Shown here in pieces: positions 1 to 11,399 of a stretch of DNA of 64,000 nucleotides. The position numbers and the translations under genes were made by a program. Position 1 is the first letter of the stretch. Every line of letters begins with the position of its first letter. This stretch comes from Benincasa hispida (Eukaryota; Streptophyta; Magnoliopsida; Cucurbitales; Cucurbitaceae): contig NC_052354.1 in assembly GCF_009727055.1 (NCBI RefSeq), positions 55,681,373-55,745,372 of the forward strand. The letters are read 5' to 3'. The notes under the pieces were generated by a model. The model made no database searches. It was not told where the DNA came from and saw only the letters and a program-made list of their open reading frames with translations.

Positions 1-1447
1 GAGTTGGGAACTCAGCTTTACAAGACGTAATTCACTCCTTCTCCGATGCAGGGGTAAGTAGATAAATTGCTTCCTTAAGGACTGATTCCGGTTCTTGAAC
101 ATAATGGTCACACCCTCTCTTGGGAAGAGAGGACTCAGTCATAGTGAGCTATGACTTATTGTTCATTAGAGGAATCAGTGGTACTTAAGGAGTTAGATGT
201 AGTTACAGGGAAAAAACGGTAATTTGGCCCAGTTGTACTTACGAGCAATTTGTGAAGGGTCATCGCGTTATTGATTGATTATATCCAATGAACACAGAAA
301 TATATTTGTAGTGCGAAGAGTGTAACTGTCGATCTTTAGTGGAGTGCCCGACAGTTAACGGATGGTGGATATCGTGATTAAAGAGTTTAGTCAATTATTC
401 ACGTACCGTTTGAGCTTCAAGCTACATGTCCCTAAGGTCCCCTTGGTAGTTCAATGGATTCAAGTAGAGAATCAGATTTTGGGTTAGTTTGAAATGTTCA
501 AATTACCAAGAGGGAATTTGATTATATATGATATAATTAAATTAATTAAATTATATATGATATAATTGATATAATGTATTTGATGCAATATTAGATTGGA
601 TGAATGAATATAAATATGATTTATATTAAATGCTATAAAATAGGAAAAGAATTATGGTTTATATGTTGCAGATGATGGAATATTAAAATTATAGGTTATA
701 AATATAATATGATAAGTTAGTTATTGTATTTATTTATAATTTCTTAATTATATGATAATTAATATTTCTTTTTCTAAATAACCGATCTTAGTGGGTGGTT
801 ATAAACAGTTTTATGGTAACTGTGAAATAAAAGAAAAAAATAGTCTTTTTTTTTCAATTCATTCAATCGAAAACAACGAATCTAAAAAATAATCAGATTA
901 CTAATCGAGAGACCGAATGATCGTATCGAGTTTATTATACGATAATACTCATTTCTACATGATCGAGCATCAAGTTTACTATACAATAGTACTCGTTTAC
1001 TAAACTATCGAGCGTCGAATCTATACGATAGACTTCATCTATGACACGATTGTGTGGTCATAAACTCGATTGTCTACTCTAACATTTCCCTCTATCCAAA
1101 ATCATACAACTCTTGGATTCTCACACCGAGAATACAAGGTAATCTTGTGGTTGTGTTCAATTAATCGAGGATTGAGATTTACTCGTTGGTGATCGAGGAA
1201 GTTTCGGTTGCTCATTGCATTCGTGTTGTTGGACACGTTGGTGATTGATTGAGGGAAATACGTGAAGAAAGAGTTCTTCAAAGGTATTGTCACTCGATCC
1301 CTTGTATTTACTTAAGAAGCATGTTATAGTTTATCCTTAATGCATAATCTGTTTTAGTTTGATTGTAAATGTTTGAGTTCTTTCACAATGAAGTTTGCAA
1401 CGATTTGCTTCCGCTCAAAGGTCCTCTAGTTTTAAAGTTCATCTTCA
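1..1447 (+). mobile_element. LTR family A copy, cut by window edge
   Basis: This is the 3' three quarters of a family A LTR. It aligns by eye with 2133-3481 and 21690-23085 (shared phrases such as GGGGTAAGTAGATAAATTGC, GAGTGCCCGACAGTTAACGG and the end CCGCTC...TTCA). It contains no coding region. Near 900-1080 it carries degenerate ACGATCGT-like motifs. The bases after its end are not a primer binding site, so it is a solo or 3' LTR. The 78 bp up to the next LTR (1448-1525) are unassigned. Confidence 0.85.
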
Positions 1448-1525
1448 AGAATATAAGAAGTTAAAGTTCGAAAATGATGATGATCCTATTAAGATCATCT
1501 TAGTATATTACACGGAGATTGCAAT

Positions 1526-3481
1526 TGTTGGGATTGATGCCCTAAATCTCGTACAGTTCTATAGTTTGTAAACCTTATATGAAAAAACTTTTATGTGATT
1601 AATAATATTTGATATTTTATTCACTTGTTATATGAAATATGTGATATTTTAGGTGCATTAACCACAAACCAATAAACTAACATCCAAGGTTATCGTTGAA
1701 CTTAAACATGTATGTAGAGATATACAGGTGGATCATGTTTAAGTGATAACCTAAATGGTTTGTAGTATATGAATAAGATTGGGTACCTTATCCTGGTAAC
1801 ACTACGAGTATGACCCGCTTTGTAGATGTTACAAATGTTGTAATGTGCTACAAATGATCTGATCCTGATAATTCATGTATGTGACATACGAACGGGGATA
1901 TTCTATACAAAAGAGTTTGTATAAGACCGAACCACAAAATTCTTAGTCTCATTATATAACACCGTTCATAATAGAGACTTTCATTTCACTAGGATGACCA
2001 TAGGTAGCATGACCTTAATCCTGAGTGAGTTGTGAACTCCTGCCTATAAGGGCAGTCCTTTGATTTGTATAGGTGAGAGTGGTCAGATTGCCGACTCAAC
2101 AAGCCTACCATTTTGGGGATTCGTCTGATTGGGGAGCTGGGAACTCAACTACACAAGATGGAATTCACTCATTCCCCGAAGTAGGGGTAAGTAGATAAAT
2201 TGCTCCCTTAAAGGCCGAATCCGGATCTTGAACAATGTGACGTCACACCCTCTCCTGGCCCAAGAGGGGTTTAGTTATAGTGGGACTATGATCTATTGTT
2301 CATTAGAGGAATCAGTGGTACTTAAGGAGTTAGATATAACTACAAGGGCAAAACGGTAATTTGGCCCAGTTATACTTACGAGCAATTTGTGAAAGGTAAT
2401 CGTACTGTTGATTGGTTATATCCAATAGACACAAAAATATATCTGTAATACGAATAGTGCAGCTGTCGGTCTTTAGTAGAGTGCCCGACAATTAACGGAT
2501 GGTGGATAATGTAATTAAAGAGTTTAATTAATTGTTCACATACGGTTGGTGCTTCAAGTTGCATGTCCATAAAGTCCCTTTGGTAGTTTAAAAAGATTTA
2601 GTTGAGAATCAGTTTTTGGGTTAATTTGAATTGTTCTAATTAACAAAAGGGAATTTAATTATATATGATATAATTAAATTGATTCAATTATATATATGAT
2701 ATAATTGTTATAGTGTATTTGATACATTATAGTTTAATTGGAAAAAATAAATATTTGAATGATATTCAAATAATTGTTAATTTTAATATAAATATGATTT
2801 ATATTAAATGCCATAAAATAGAGAAAAATATCTATAGTTTATATTGAATACGATGCAATATTAACTATAGGTTATAATTATAATATGATAAATTGGTTAT
2901 CATATTTATTTATATTATTTATTATTTTGAATAATAATCATTTTTTTTCTCCATCACCTTAGTGGGTGGTTGAGTAGTTTTTATGGCAAATGGGATAAAT
3001 AAAATATGATTTTTTCCCCATAACTAGTCTATACGATAGATACAGAGAATATACGATACACATATTCACTACACGATTGAGAAGCTTCCTATACAATATT
3101 GTTCTTCCCCAATCTTCTTCCTCCTCCAAACTCAAAATCCCACCTTACCAAAAATAGTCAGAGTCCACAACACCTGGACTCTCACTCCGAGTATACCTAA
3201 CGTTCCAAATGGTCGGTCTTCTATTTTGGTTCGTGATTTTCTTGAAGAGAGTCTTCAAGTTTGCTATTGTATTCGAGTTCGTGATAGTTCGAGGGGTTTA
3301 CGCGAAGAAACGTTCTTCAAAGATATAATTTCTTGAACTCTATTTCTTGTTTAAAAAGCATACTGTAATTTTAATTAGAATGCATAATCTAATTGTTTAC
3401 TGTAAATTCGTGTTTTCAATCTAAATGGAATTTGGACGATCCGCTTCCGCTCATGGATGTCTTTAAATTTGAGTTCCTTCA
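1526..3481 (+). mobile_element. 5' LTR of a family A copia-type element
   Basis: Complete LTR of 1956 bp, beginning TGTTGGGATTGATGCCC and ending CTTCA. It is followed two bases later by a tRNA-Met primer binding site, so this is a 5' LTR in plus orientation. No coding potential is seen; short open frames inside it are not conserved with the other copies. The downstream part (about 3020-3110) carries degenerate tACGATa-type repeats like the other A copies. Confidence 0.9.
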
Positions 3482-3483
3482 AT

Positions 3484-3495
3484 TGGTATCAGAGC
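3484..3495 (+). other. Primer binding site, tRNA-iMet type
   Basis: TGGTATCAGAGC is the standard Ty1/copia minus-strand primer site, complementary to the 3' end of initiator tRNA-Met. It lies two bases after the LTR end at 3481, which fixes the LTR boundary and orientation. Confidence 0.9.
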
Positions 3496-4780
3496 CAGGT
3501 TGTAGTTCTAATTAAAAATTCTATTTCTGTATTGACATCATTTACAGTTTTTTGGGTTTTAAGTTCTGCATTGCGTTTAAATGTTGAATGTATATGGATG
3601 GTTGTTGATGGATATTTTCGGGGTAGTAATATTTGTTCATGGCTCTTTGTTTAAATTACAAAGTTAATTTATAAAGACCTCTGCATTTTTAGGCATTAAA
3701 CTTGCAATCGAGTCTGTATTCGTTTAATTTTGAGTCGTTCGTGAAGCTTCAGAAGAAAGGTTGCAGTGCGTTTTGATGGAGAAGATGAAACGGTGGCCGC
3801 ATTGTGTAGCTAGAACTAAACGTTCGTTTAGACTTTTCTATGCGTTCGTGTAGAGTTTTCTGCACGATCCTTGGGGATGATGCCCTAAACTCTCATTAGG
3901 TCCTGTAGTTTGTAAACACTGTATTGAACAAATGCTTGTGATGTAATAATATATGATATTTTCTTCACTGTTGTCTATGAAACATGAGATGTTTTATTTG
4001 CTCTACCACAAACCAATAAACTAAGATTGCATGGTGGACGATTGACTTGGCGTTGCAGCGACAACGAGATGTGTTGTTTCTTGACGAGACCGAGAGAAAC
4101 ACGAAAGAAAGGTTCTTCAAAGTTGAGTCTTTCGGTTTTTTGGTTTAAGGTTTTCAAAGCATGTCGTAATTTGTTAATAGATGCATAACTTGTTATATGT
4201 TTGTGAATGTGGTATTTCTGTCACAATGAATTTGGAACGATCTTGCTTCCACTCATAGGTCCTCTTTGATAAAAGTTCCTTCACGTGTAGCATCTGCTAA
4301 ATGATCACATAGCTAATGCTATGCGATCGTGTAGAGTTTGCTACACGATCGTGTTGCATTGGTTGCATGATCGTATAGGCGCTCGATGGGTAGATGATCG
4401 TGCGGTATATGATACTTGACGCAAGGTTTATGTGCTAAACGATTGTATAGACTATCATGCTAATCACATTGTAATTAGCTACATGATCTCATAGTATATG
4501 ATACTCAATGCTCGCTACACGATCGTGTAGATTATCATACTCTTCGCATAGTCAGTAGCTATACGATACTCGATGCACGTTGCACGATCACGTAGACTTT
4601 TATGCTCATCGCATAGTCAAAAGCTATGTGATCGCTTTTACACGATCGTCTATACTCGACGCTCATTACTCGACAATCAGGAGTTTGCTACTCGATCAAG
4701 CTGCAAGGGTTCTGGGTGTATTTTTTTAATATATTTGTATCTCAAGGATTGTTTGTTACTTAGTTAGGATTCTTTTCCCT
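3496..4780 (+). mobile_element. Copia leader with ACGATCGT-rich repeats, no gag
   Basis: Untranslated leader downstream of the PBS. It is interrupted by a short deleted LTR at 3871-4283 and resumes afterwards. From 4284 to about 4700 it is packed with variants of the palindrome ACGATCGT(G/T)TAG, as in the leader of the B element at 57700-58400. It ends with a TAGTTAGGattc stretch that also occurs at the end of the B leader. No gag follows, so the rest of the element has been lost. Confidence 0.65.
3871..4283 (+). mobile_element. Internally deleted LTR-A inside the leader
   Basis: Starts with TTGGGGATGATGCCCTAAAC, runs about 150 bases of the LTR 5' end, then jumps to the last 260 bases of a family A LTR (GCATGTCGTAATTTG ... 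AAAGTTCCTTCA). About 1.5 kb of the LTR interior is missing. The ACGATC-rich leader is seen on both sides, so this was an insertion into the leader. I could not find a convincing target duplication. Confidence 0.7.
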
Positions 4781-4799
4781 TATTTTTAGCTTCCCCTAT

Positions 4800-6250
4800 G
4801 TTATTTATTGAGGTATTACCTATGTATTTATCAAAAAAAATACATAAATACACACAAAAATACATTTTTTTTCCACAAAAGAGATGAATTAGACACAAGT
4901 ACAGAGAATTTTTATTTTGGTGAAAATTTTGGCCAAATGGAATATGGAAATCTCATGCAAGTCTTATAAGAAAAAAAAACTATTCCTAATCCACATATGG
5001 GTCGAAGGATTTGGAATAATAAATTTTTTTTTTTTTGCCCTAATCAAATATGGAGGTAATTTTCCTATAATTTGGAAGACAAATAATTTCACTCCAAATC
5101 CATGTATCAATTGGAGGAAGATTTATTTTTTTTTCTTTTGAATCTAACTTGGAGGAAGATTTTGACCTAATTAAATATGAAAATTTCTTACGATTCTTAT
5201 TAGGAAAAATGTTCTCACTCCAAATTTGTATATCAATTGGAGGAGCCTTATTTAAATCTCTCCTACAATAGGAAAGAGGTTCTAGCTCCAAATACATATG
5301 CCATTTAGAAAGAAAATTCTGGTCAAATGCAAAAAATTAAAACCTACGCCAAAATTATGATACAAATTTTGGCTCATTTTTGTAATTCTTTGACAATTAA
5401 AAACAATGTCAAATATAATTTCTTTTTGAAACTCACACACACGTATAGGTGCAAAAATTTCAAAAAGGGACATCTATTGACTAAAATATTTTGGTCAATC
5501 ACAAATTGTTACGTCATTAATTTAAATTATTGATTAATAAATTTGAGACCAATTAAAAATTTAACTGTGTCCTCAAATTAAAATTAAAAACAAGAAAATT
5601 GATAAATCAAATGATGCCACTTGTCTAAGCATTGATCCATAGAGCCATGTCAACTCGACCAATCAAATTATGTCACGTGGCAATTGGGTATTAAAATAAA
5701 TTTGGCCAAATTTAAATAAATATCTATTGAAAATATATTAAATTAAAACTAAGCCCAAAGTTTGGGTCCAATGTCAACCCGGCTCAAGCCCATATAAGGC
5801 TCCCAAAAACTCTATAAAGAGATGTGGTCATCCACCATTTTATTCATTTAGAGATCAGAGGATTAAGAAAATTTCAACATAGAGAATTCAGACAAGTGTT
5901 CAACAAATTGCGCATCTCTTCTCCAAGGAATAGATTGCATCTTCTTTAACAAATTGAGCATCTCTTCGTCAACGAATAGATCGTCTCTTCTTCAATAACT
6001 TGAGTATCTCGTCTCCAATGAATAGCTTGCATCTTCTTCAACAAACTAAGTATCTCTTCTTCAATGAATAGTTTGTCTCTTCTTCAACAAATTGAGCATC
6101 TCTTCTTCAACAAATTGATTTTCGGTTCGCTATCTACAAATTGATTGTCGGTTCACTATCTACAAATTAAAAACTGATCTCCCTGATTTGACAGCAAGCT
6201 CGTTGTTATATACTAGTGAGTGTAACACTTACAAATTTGAGAACAAGCTT
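4800..6250 (+). mobile_element. LTR-like non-coding block with TATA box and minisatellite
   Basis: No coding region. The first part (4980-5300) repeats a phrase of the type CTCCAAAT..GTATCAATTGGAGGA several times. A TATA box (TATAAA, 5813-5818) is followed about 85 bases later by a 46-bp tandem repeat. This U3-TATA-R arrangement, and the sequence CTCAAGCCCATATAAGGC just upstream of the TATA, look like a plant LTR, but I could not place its ends. The LTR identity is an inference. Confidence 0.4.
5901..6117 (+). repeat. 46-bp tandem repeat, about 5 units
   Basis: Units start near 5901, 5948, 5993, 6039 and 6085. Each contains a form of CAACAAATTGAGCATCTC followed by a second TTCAAyGAATAG half. 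Spacing is 45-47 bp, and the array lies just downstream of a TATA box. Confidence 0.8.
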
Positions 6251-6259
6251 AGCCTATGT

Positions 6260-8950
6260 TTGGATTGAATATTTTGCGCCAAATTTATGATACCAAACTC
6301 ATTCCGTTCCCATTTTCTAACGTTTTCGCACTTCACAATCCTCTCAGATTCCTGATTACATTTCAGCCCCTTAAGAAAAATCACAAAATCACATAAATCG
6401 TAGGTCAAAAGGTCTCATATCAATAGAGATAGTTATCCTCACTTATATATCCAACTATTATCCCCTTATTTAAACCATGTAGAATTTTAGTTGCATTCCC
6501 AATATTTTTATGAAGTTTTCAAAATCCAAATTAAAATTTGAAAATTCTAAAATGTGGTTCGTAAAAGTCCTTTTAGTTCTTTCTTTTTTTCCCTAATTTG
6601 TCTAAGTACTGACTCAAATGCTATTCAAGAAATATGTAGTCGATATAAAATTCGTGAGAAAACAAATAACTCTTAAGAACATGAAACAAGAAACGGGATA
6701 TAAATAGTTACCTAAATAAAACCTAAAATATGCATTTCGATGGTTTAGAAACAAAAATATGATGAACTAAAATAAAAGTTAAACCAATAAATCTTAAATA
6801 TACTCAGTTTATTGTTTATTTTCTTTTAATATTGAACTTTGAAATCATATTCATATCATTTATTTTATTGCATGCAAGTTTATTTAACCCATTTTGATAA
6901 AAACCATACTAAATTTTAAGATTTATTAAAATATAAAAATTAAAATAAACTAAATCTGAAAGTATACGAAATAAAATATTATTTTAATCAGAATTATTAG
7001 ACTTAAAAAGGATTCAGGACGTGTCACGTAAAAGAAAATGTAAAATGAATGTGTGTGATTTTCAACCACAAATGTTTATATATATATATATATTTTTTTC
7101 TTTTTGGAAATAAAAAAGTTTCGAATAAAGTAATTTAAAAAAGTGGTGGTCTAGGTTTTGCCTGTCCTGAAGAGAGAGCGACATTGGAATGATGGGATGT
7201 TACAAGAAGGACAAGTGTCACACAATTTCTTCAACTGTTCTATGCTCGGTCTCATTTATGACTTCTTTAAATTCAATAATTCATTTTTTAAATTAAAAAA
7301 TTGATGTGTGAACTACAGTTATTAGGTGATTGGACCGAGAAGATTTATGGTGCATTTTTTTTCTTTGAAAACCGAAATTTCGAAAATAAAATTGTACAAA
7401 TTTGGTTATACGCCCGAACTCCCTAAAACTTTAGGTTCTTTATATAATATTAGATAAAAAATCGCACATCTTCCTTTCTCTATATCAATTTTTTTCCATT
7501 TTCAAACAAAATAAGAAATACAAATAAAATTAAATGAATTACTAATATCAACGAACATATATTATTCTAATCTCTTCATGTAAATAAACTCCATTAAAAA
7601 AACTCAACATGATCGGATGAAATATAAAACTACAAATGACTCCATGTAAATTTTTTTAGATAATGAAAATAGAAGATTTAACCAAACTTTTGCAAATCTA
7701 AAAAAATAAAAAGCTTCTCGATAGATTATTCATCACAAAAAATAAATTTCTGAATTTCTAAACCTGACACGATTCAATGTTTCTTTTTCGAATAAAAAAA
7801 TATGTGAAAATATATGATTTAAGAGTTAAATTTGCTAATTTTTTGAAAAACGGGTACCGTTTGTAAAAGAAAAGGTTTAAAAAGAAACCATTAAAAAAAA
7901 ATCAGCATGATCATATGGAATACATTAGCCAAAAAAAATATAGAAAAAATAAATTCTCGGAAAAAAGAAAAAATTGTTCCCAAAAGGGATGAAACGTGGG
8001 TTTTGCATCAAGGGTATTTATGTCGAATGTCATTTTTATAAATAAATCAACCTTACACTTGTTTAGAGAAAATCTTAATTAAGTTGCAACCGTATAACAC
8101 CGAGAAAAATACTCGTGTGAAAGAGGGACAATACGTCGTCGCAAGTCAATCTGGTTGGATTGTAGTTCGGGCGATTGAGATGCTGATTTGAGAGCACCTT
8201 TTGAGTATCTTCTGAATTTATAGTGTGAACGAATGCATCTAGAATCTAAAGTGGAAACGAATAATAGAAATTGAAGGTATAATAGAAATTTCTTTTAAAA
8301 CTGGGGGAAAATAAGAAAGGAAAAATTCTCTCTTTATATCAAATTTAATATATTATAGATATAGATTAACTATAAAATATGTGTCTAAAGATATTTAGAA
8401 CATGAATTTTATCGATGAAATTTCAATCACATTAATATAAATTTTATTAAATTTAAATAATAAATATCTTACATAAAAATTTAAAATAATAAAATAGTTA
8501 ATAGTCAAAACTATATATATATCTCGAAAAGTATAAAATTGAGAAACAAAAGCGTAAAATTAAAATCAAAAGCAACTCGAAATTACATAACTAAAATTGT
8601 TCTTCCAAAATCTTAGAAAAATGTAAGGATTTTATTATATATATATATTTTTAATAAATAGAATTACGAAGGGATGAAAAGATTAAAAATCGCTTTTATT
8701 TCTTTAATTTCAATATAAACTTCTATTACAAGTTATTTCGATTTAAAACTATAAATTGATTTTTTTTTCTAATTTTTTATTTACACAATAAATTAGAAGT
8801 AAATTGATAGTTAAAGGTAAATGGATTTTTAGTAGGAATAATCAAATATATAACAGTAATTACACTACCATTTTAAAAAAATAGCAAAAGGCGAGATCCT
8901 TTTGAATTGTAGCAAAACGCATGAATGTCATGTGAGTCCAATTTTCTAAA
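6260..8950. other. AT-rich intergenic DNA, nothing recognised
   Basis: No frame of useful length, no LTR ends and no recognisable motif on either strand. There is a short (TA)n run near 7077-7096 and many A/T runs. Confidence 0.6.
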
Positions 8951-8959
8951 ACACTTTAG

Positions 8960-9303
8960 CCGAGAGAATGATTGTAAACATGTTAGTGTACAATAGACTT
9001 CTTATTAAACTATATGGGGAATGCATCTCATTCTCAATAATGACTAGGAGATCATACTTTCCTCCCACTACATTGAGATACTCTCAACTCTTTGAGTAAG
9101 ACGCATCTTATTCTCAATAAAGAATACAAATACCAGATAAATAACCTAGGACAAGTGGGAGAAATATCGGGTATGGGACACTAATGGTAAACCATGGGTA
9201 TGAGATGCCCTAGTTTATTGTATTTCTCTATAAAACTCAAAAACTCAAACTTATATATTCGTATATATGAGTTACCACGGGAGTTTTAGTCCAAGTGGGA
9301 GTT
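8960..9303 (+). mobile_element. 3' internal end of a B-type element with polypurine tract
   Basis: The sequence from about 9105 to 9303 (GGACAAGTGGGAGAAATAT ... ATGAGATGCCCTAGTTTATTG ... TCCAAGTGGGAGTT) is closely matched by 61150-61337, which also ends directly at a B-type LTR. It is therefore the 3' untranslated region and polypurine tract (AAGTGGGAGTT). The pol and gag parts upstream are missing, and the left limit is uncertain. Confidence 0.7.
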
Positions 9304-11184
9304 TGTTGGATTTTATGTCCTAAAACTCATGGTTTGTAAACAATAAAACTTATTTTAAAAATTCAATAAGTTGTTATTGAATATATGTTTTGCTTATTAA
9401 AAATCCAATAAACCTAAAATACTCATGACTATTACACGAGTACTTGAACTTTAAATCCACATAAAAGCGGATCAAGTTCGAGTAAATAGTTAAAATGATT
9501 TATAGTATATGAATAAGGTTTGGTGCTTTATTCTGGTAACACTATTGGATGCAATCTACTCTATAGTTGTTACAAAAAATTGTAAAGTGCTACAAACGAA
9601 GTGATCCTAATTCGTACATATTATGACATGAGAAGTGGGGCGTCCTGTGCAAATGAGTTTGCACAAGATCGGACCATAAAATCAGTCACTCTTACTTTAT
9701 AATGTTATTTACTGTTTAAGACTGACTATTTCAAAGCGATGACCTAGGTAACTTGACCTTAATTCTGAGCTAACTATGAACTCATTGTCTATTCGGGATT
9801 ATCCTTAGATTTGCATAGGTGAGGGTTGGCTCAACAGCGTTGGCTCAATAAACCTCTATTTCAGGGGTAAGACCGGGTAGATAGTTGGGGACATAGGGTG
9901 CAAGAAGGAATTCACTCCTACCCGCTTTTAGGGATAGTAGAGAGGTTGTTATCTTAAGTGCTGACTCCAGGTCTTAAACAAGGGTCCCCATCTCATTGGT
10001 CCGAGAGAGATTCGGTTTGTTGATTGAATCATATATCAATTGTTCATTAGAGGATTAGTGGGACTTAAGGAACAAGAGGTAATCTTGGGAGTAAAACAGA
10101 CATTTAACCCAACCATTATTACAAATAACCTATGAAGGGTTAACTTACTAATAATGGTTATATCGAGTGGACATAATATATTTACCGTGATGGGAGTTCA
10201 ACTATGGGCTTTAGTGGAATGACCCATTAGTTAACAAATGAGAGGTTAATTCGGTGTAATGAGTTTAGACAATTAATCTAGGATCGTTGGAGCCCATGAT
10301 CTGTAGGTCTGCGGGGTTCCCCTATTAGCTCGTAAATGGATTAGCTTTAGAGTAGTGTGATAAGTTAATTTGAAACGTTCAAATTAGAATTAAAGGAATT
10401 AGTAATTATATGAGATATAATTACACATTTAGTTTTAAGAATTAAACGAAATAGAATAATTAATATTTAAATATAATTTAAATAGATGAAGATGAATTCG
10501 TGTAAAATTAATTTAATATTAAATTAATTAGAATCAATTAAATTGTTTAAATAATTATTTATTAATTTTATTAGAAAAATTAACTTGTGAAATTAATTTT
10601 GCAAAATTAATAAAATTTTGAAATTTTGAAATTTTGAAATCAAATTGATTTATGAAATCATTTGGAGAAATTGAAAAACACAAAATGGAATTATGGTATT
10701 TCCTAATAGCGCCTTCAACTAATTCACACAAAACCCACCTATTTTCGGCTTCAATGAATCCAAGCATGAGTTGCATCTCATGCGGTCATCTTCTTTACAT
10801 GAACATCCTGCAATAAATAAAGAAGATTTGAGTGGAATTGAGGCATGCATCTATAGAATTTTTGCTGAAAAATTTGGGTAGAAGAAGTTGTTATTCAAGT
10901 GGGTTGCTGCAGTGAGTTATTCTCCAAGTTCCCTTCATTCAAGCTTATTTTGAGTCTCACAACTCAATCTAAAACTCTAAGAGAATAGTAGGAAAGATCT
11001 TGAGGTGGTCTACAACAAGATTTGGAGAAGTTTGCAGCTGAGAATCAAGATTTCAAGAAATTCTACAAAGGTATGAGATGAAACTCTCTTGTTTTTGTAG
11101 CATGCTTTAGTTACTACCAAAATTAATGAATTAGATTGCTTGTTGATCTTTTTTGTTTTCGCTGCTTGCTGATATACTCCAACA
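9304..11184 (+). mobile_element. 3' LTR of family B
   Basis: LTR of 1881 bp, TGTTGGATTTTATGTCC to ACTCCAACA, directly after the polypurine tract, so it is a 3' LTR. It is related to the LTR at 55591-57424 throughout its length. No gene is inside. The right end abuts a coding-looking fragment at 11185. Confidence 0.85.
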
Positions 11185-11399
11185 TAAATGAAGTCAGTGA
11201 AGGAGTTGAAGTCGAAGCTGATGGTGAAGTATTGATGGAAGGAGAGGGAGCCGACAGAGTGAGGGATAAAGACAAAATTCAAGTTGGAGGTGTCAGCATT
11301 GTTGGTGGAGGAGCCGATTTCGGAGAGGAAAATGGCGGCAACTTGGTTAGAGAAGAGGTTGGTGCGGTGCTCAGAGCATGGTCAACTGGTAAACTCTAG
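11185..11399. pseudogene. Coding-looking fragment of unknown origin, cut by an LTR
   Basis: About 215 bases, richer in G+C than the surroundings and with strong three-base periodicity. On plus there is an open frame of some 70 codons rich in Gly, Glu and Val (including VSIVGGGADFGEENGG), ending at a TAG at 11397. Its codons mostly begin with G. On minus, a frame open from just after a TGA near 11385 to the LTR edge reads residues such as SNQVAAIFLSEIGSS, with mostly C-ending codons. I recognise neither protein. It starts exactly where the family B LTR ends, so it may be a host exon truncated by the insertion, or a captured gene piece. The strand is undecided. Confidence 0.35.

Noticed and set aside
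11136..11184. Start codon of the 87-codon frame at 11136
   Set aside because: The first 16 codons lie in the family B LTR end, so this ATG is not the original start of the fragment.
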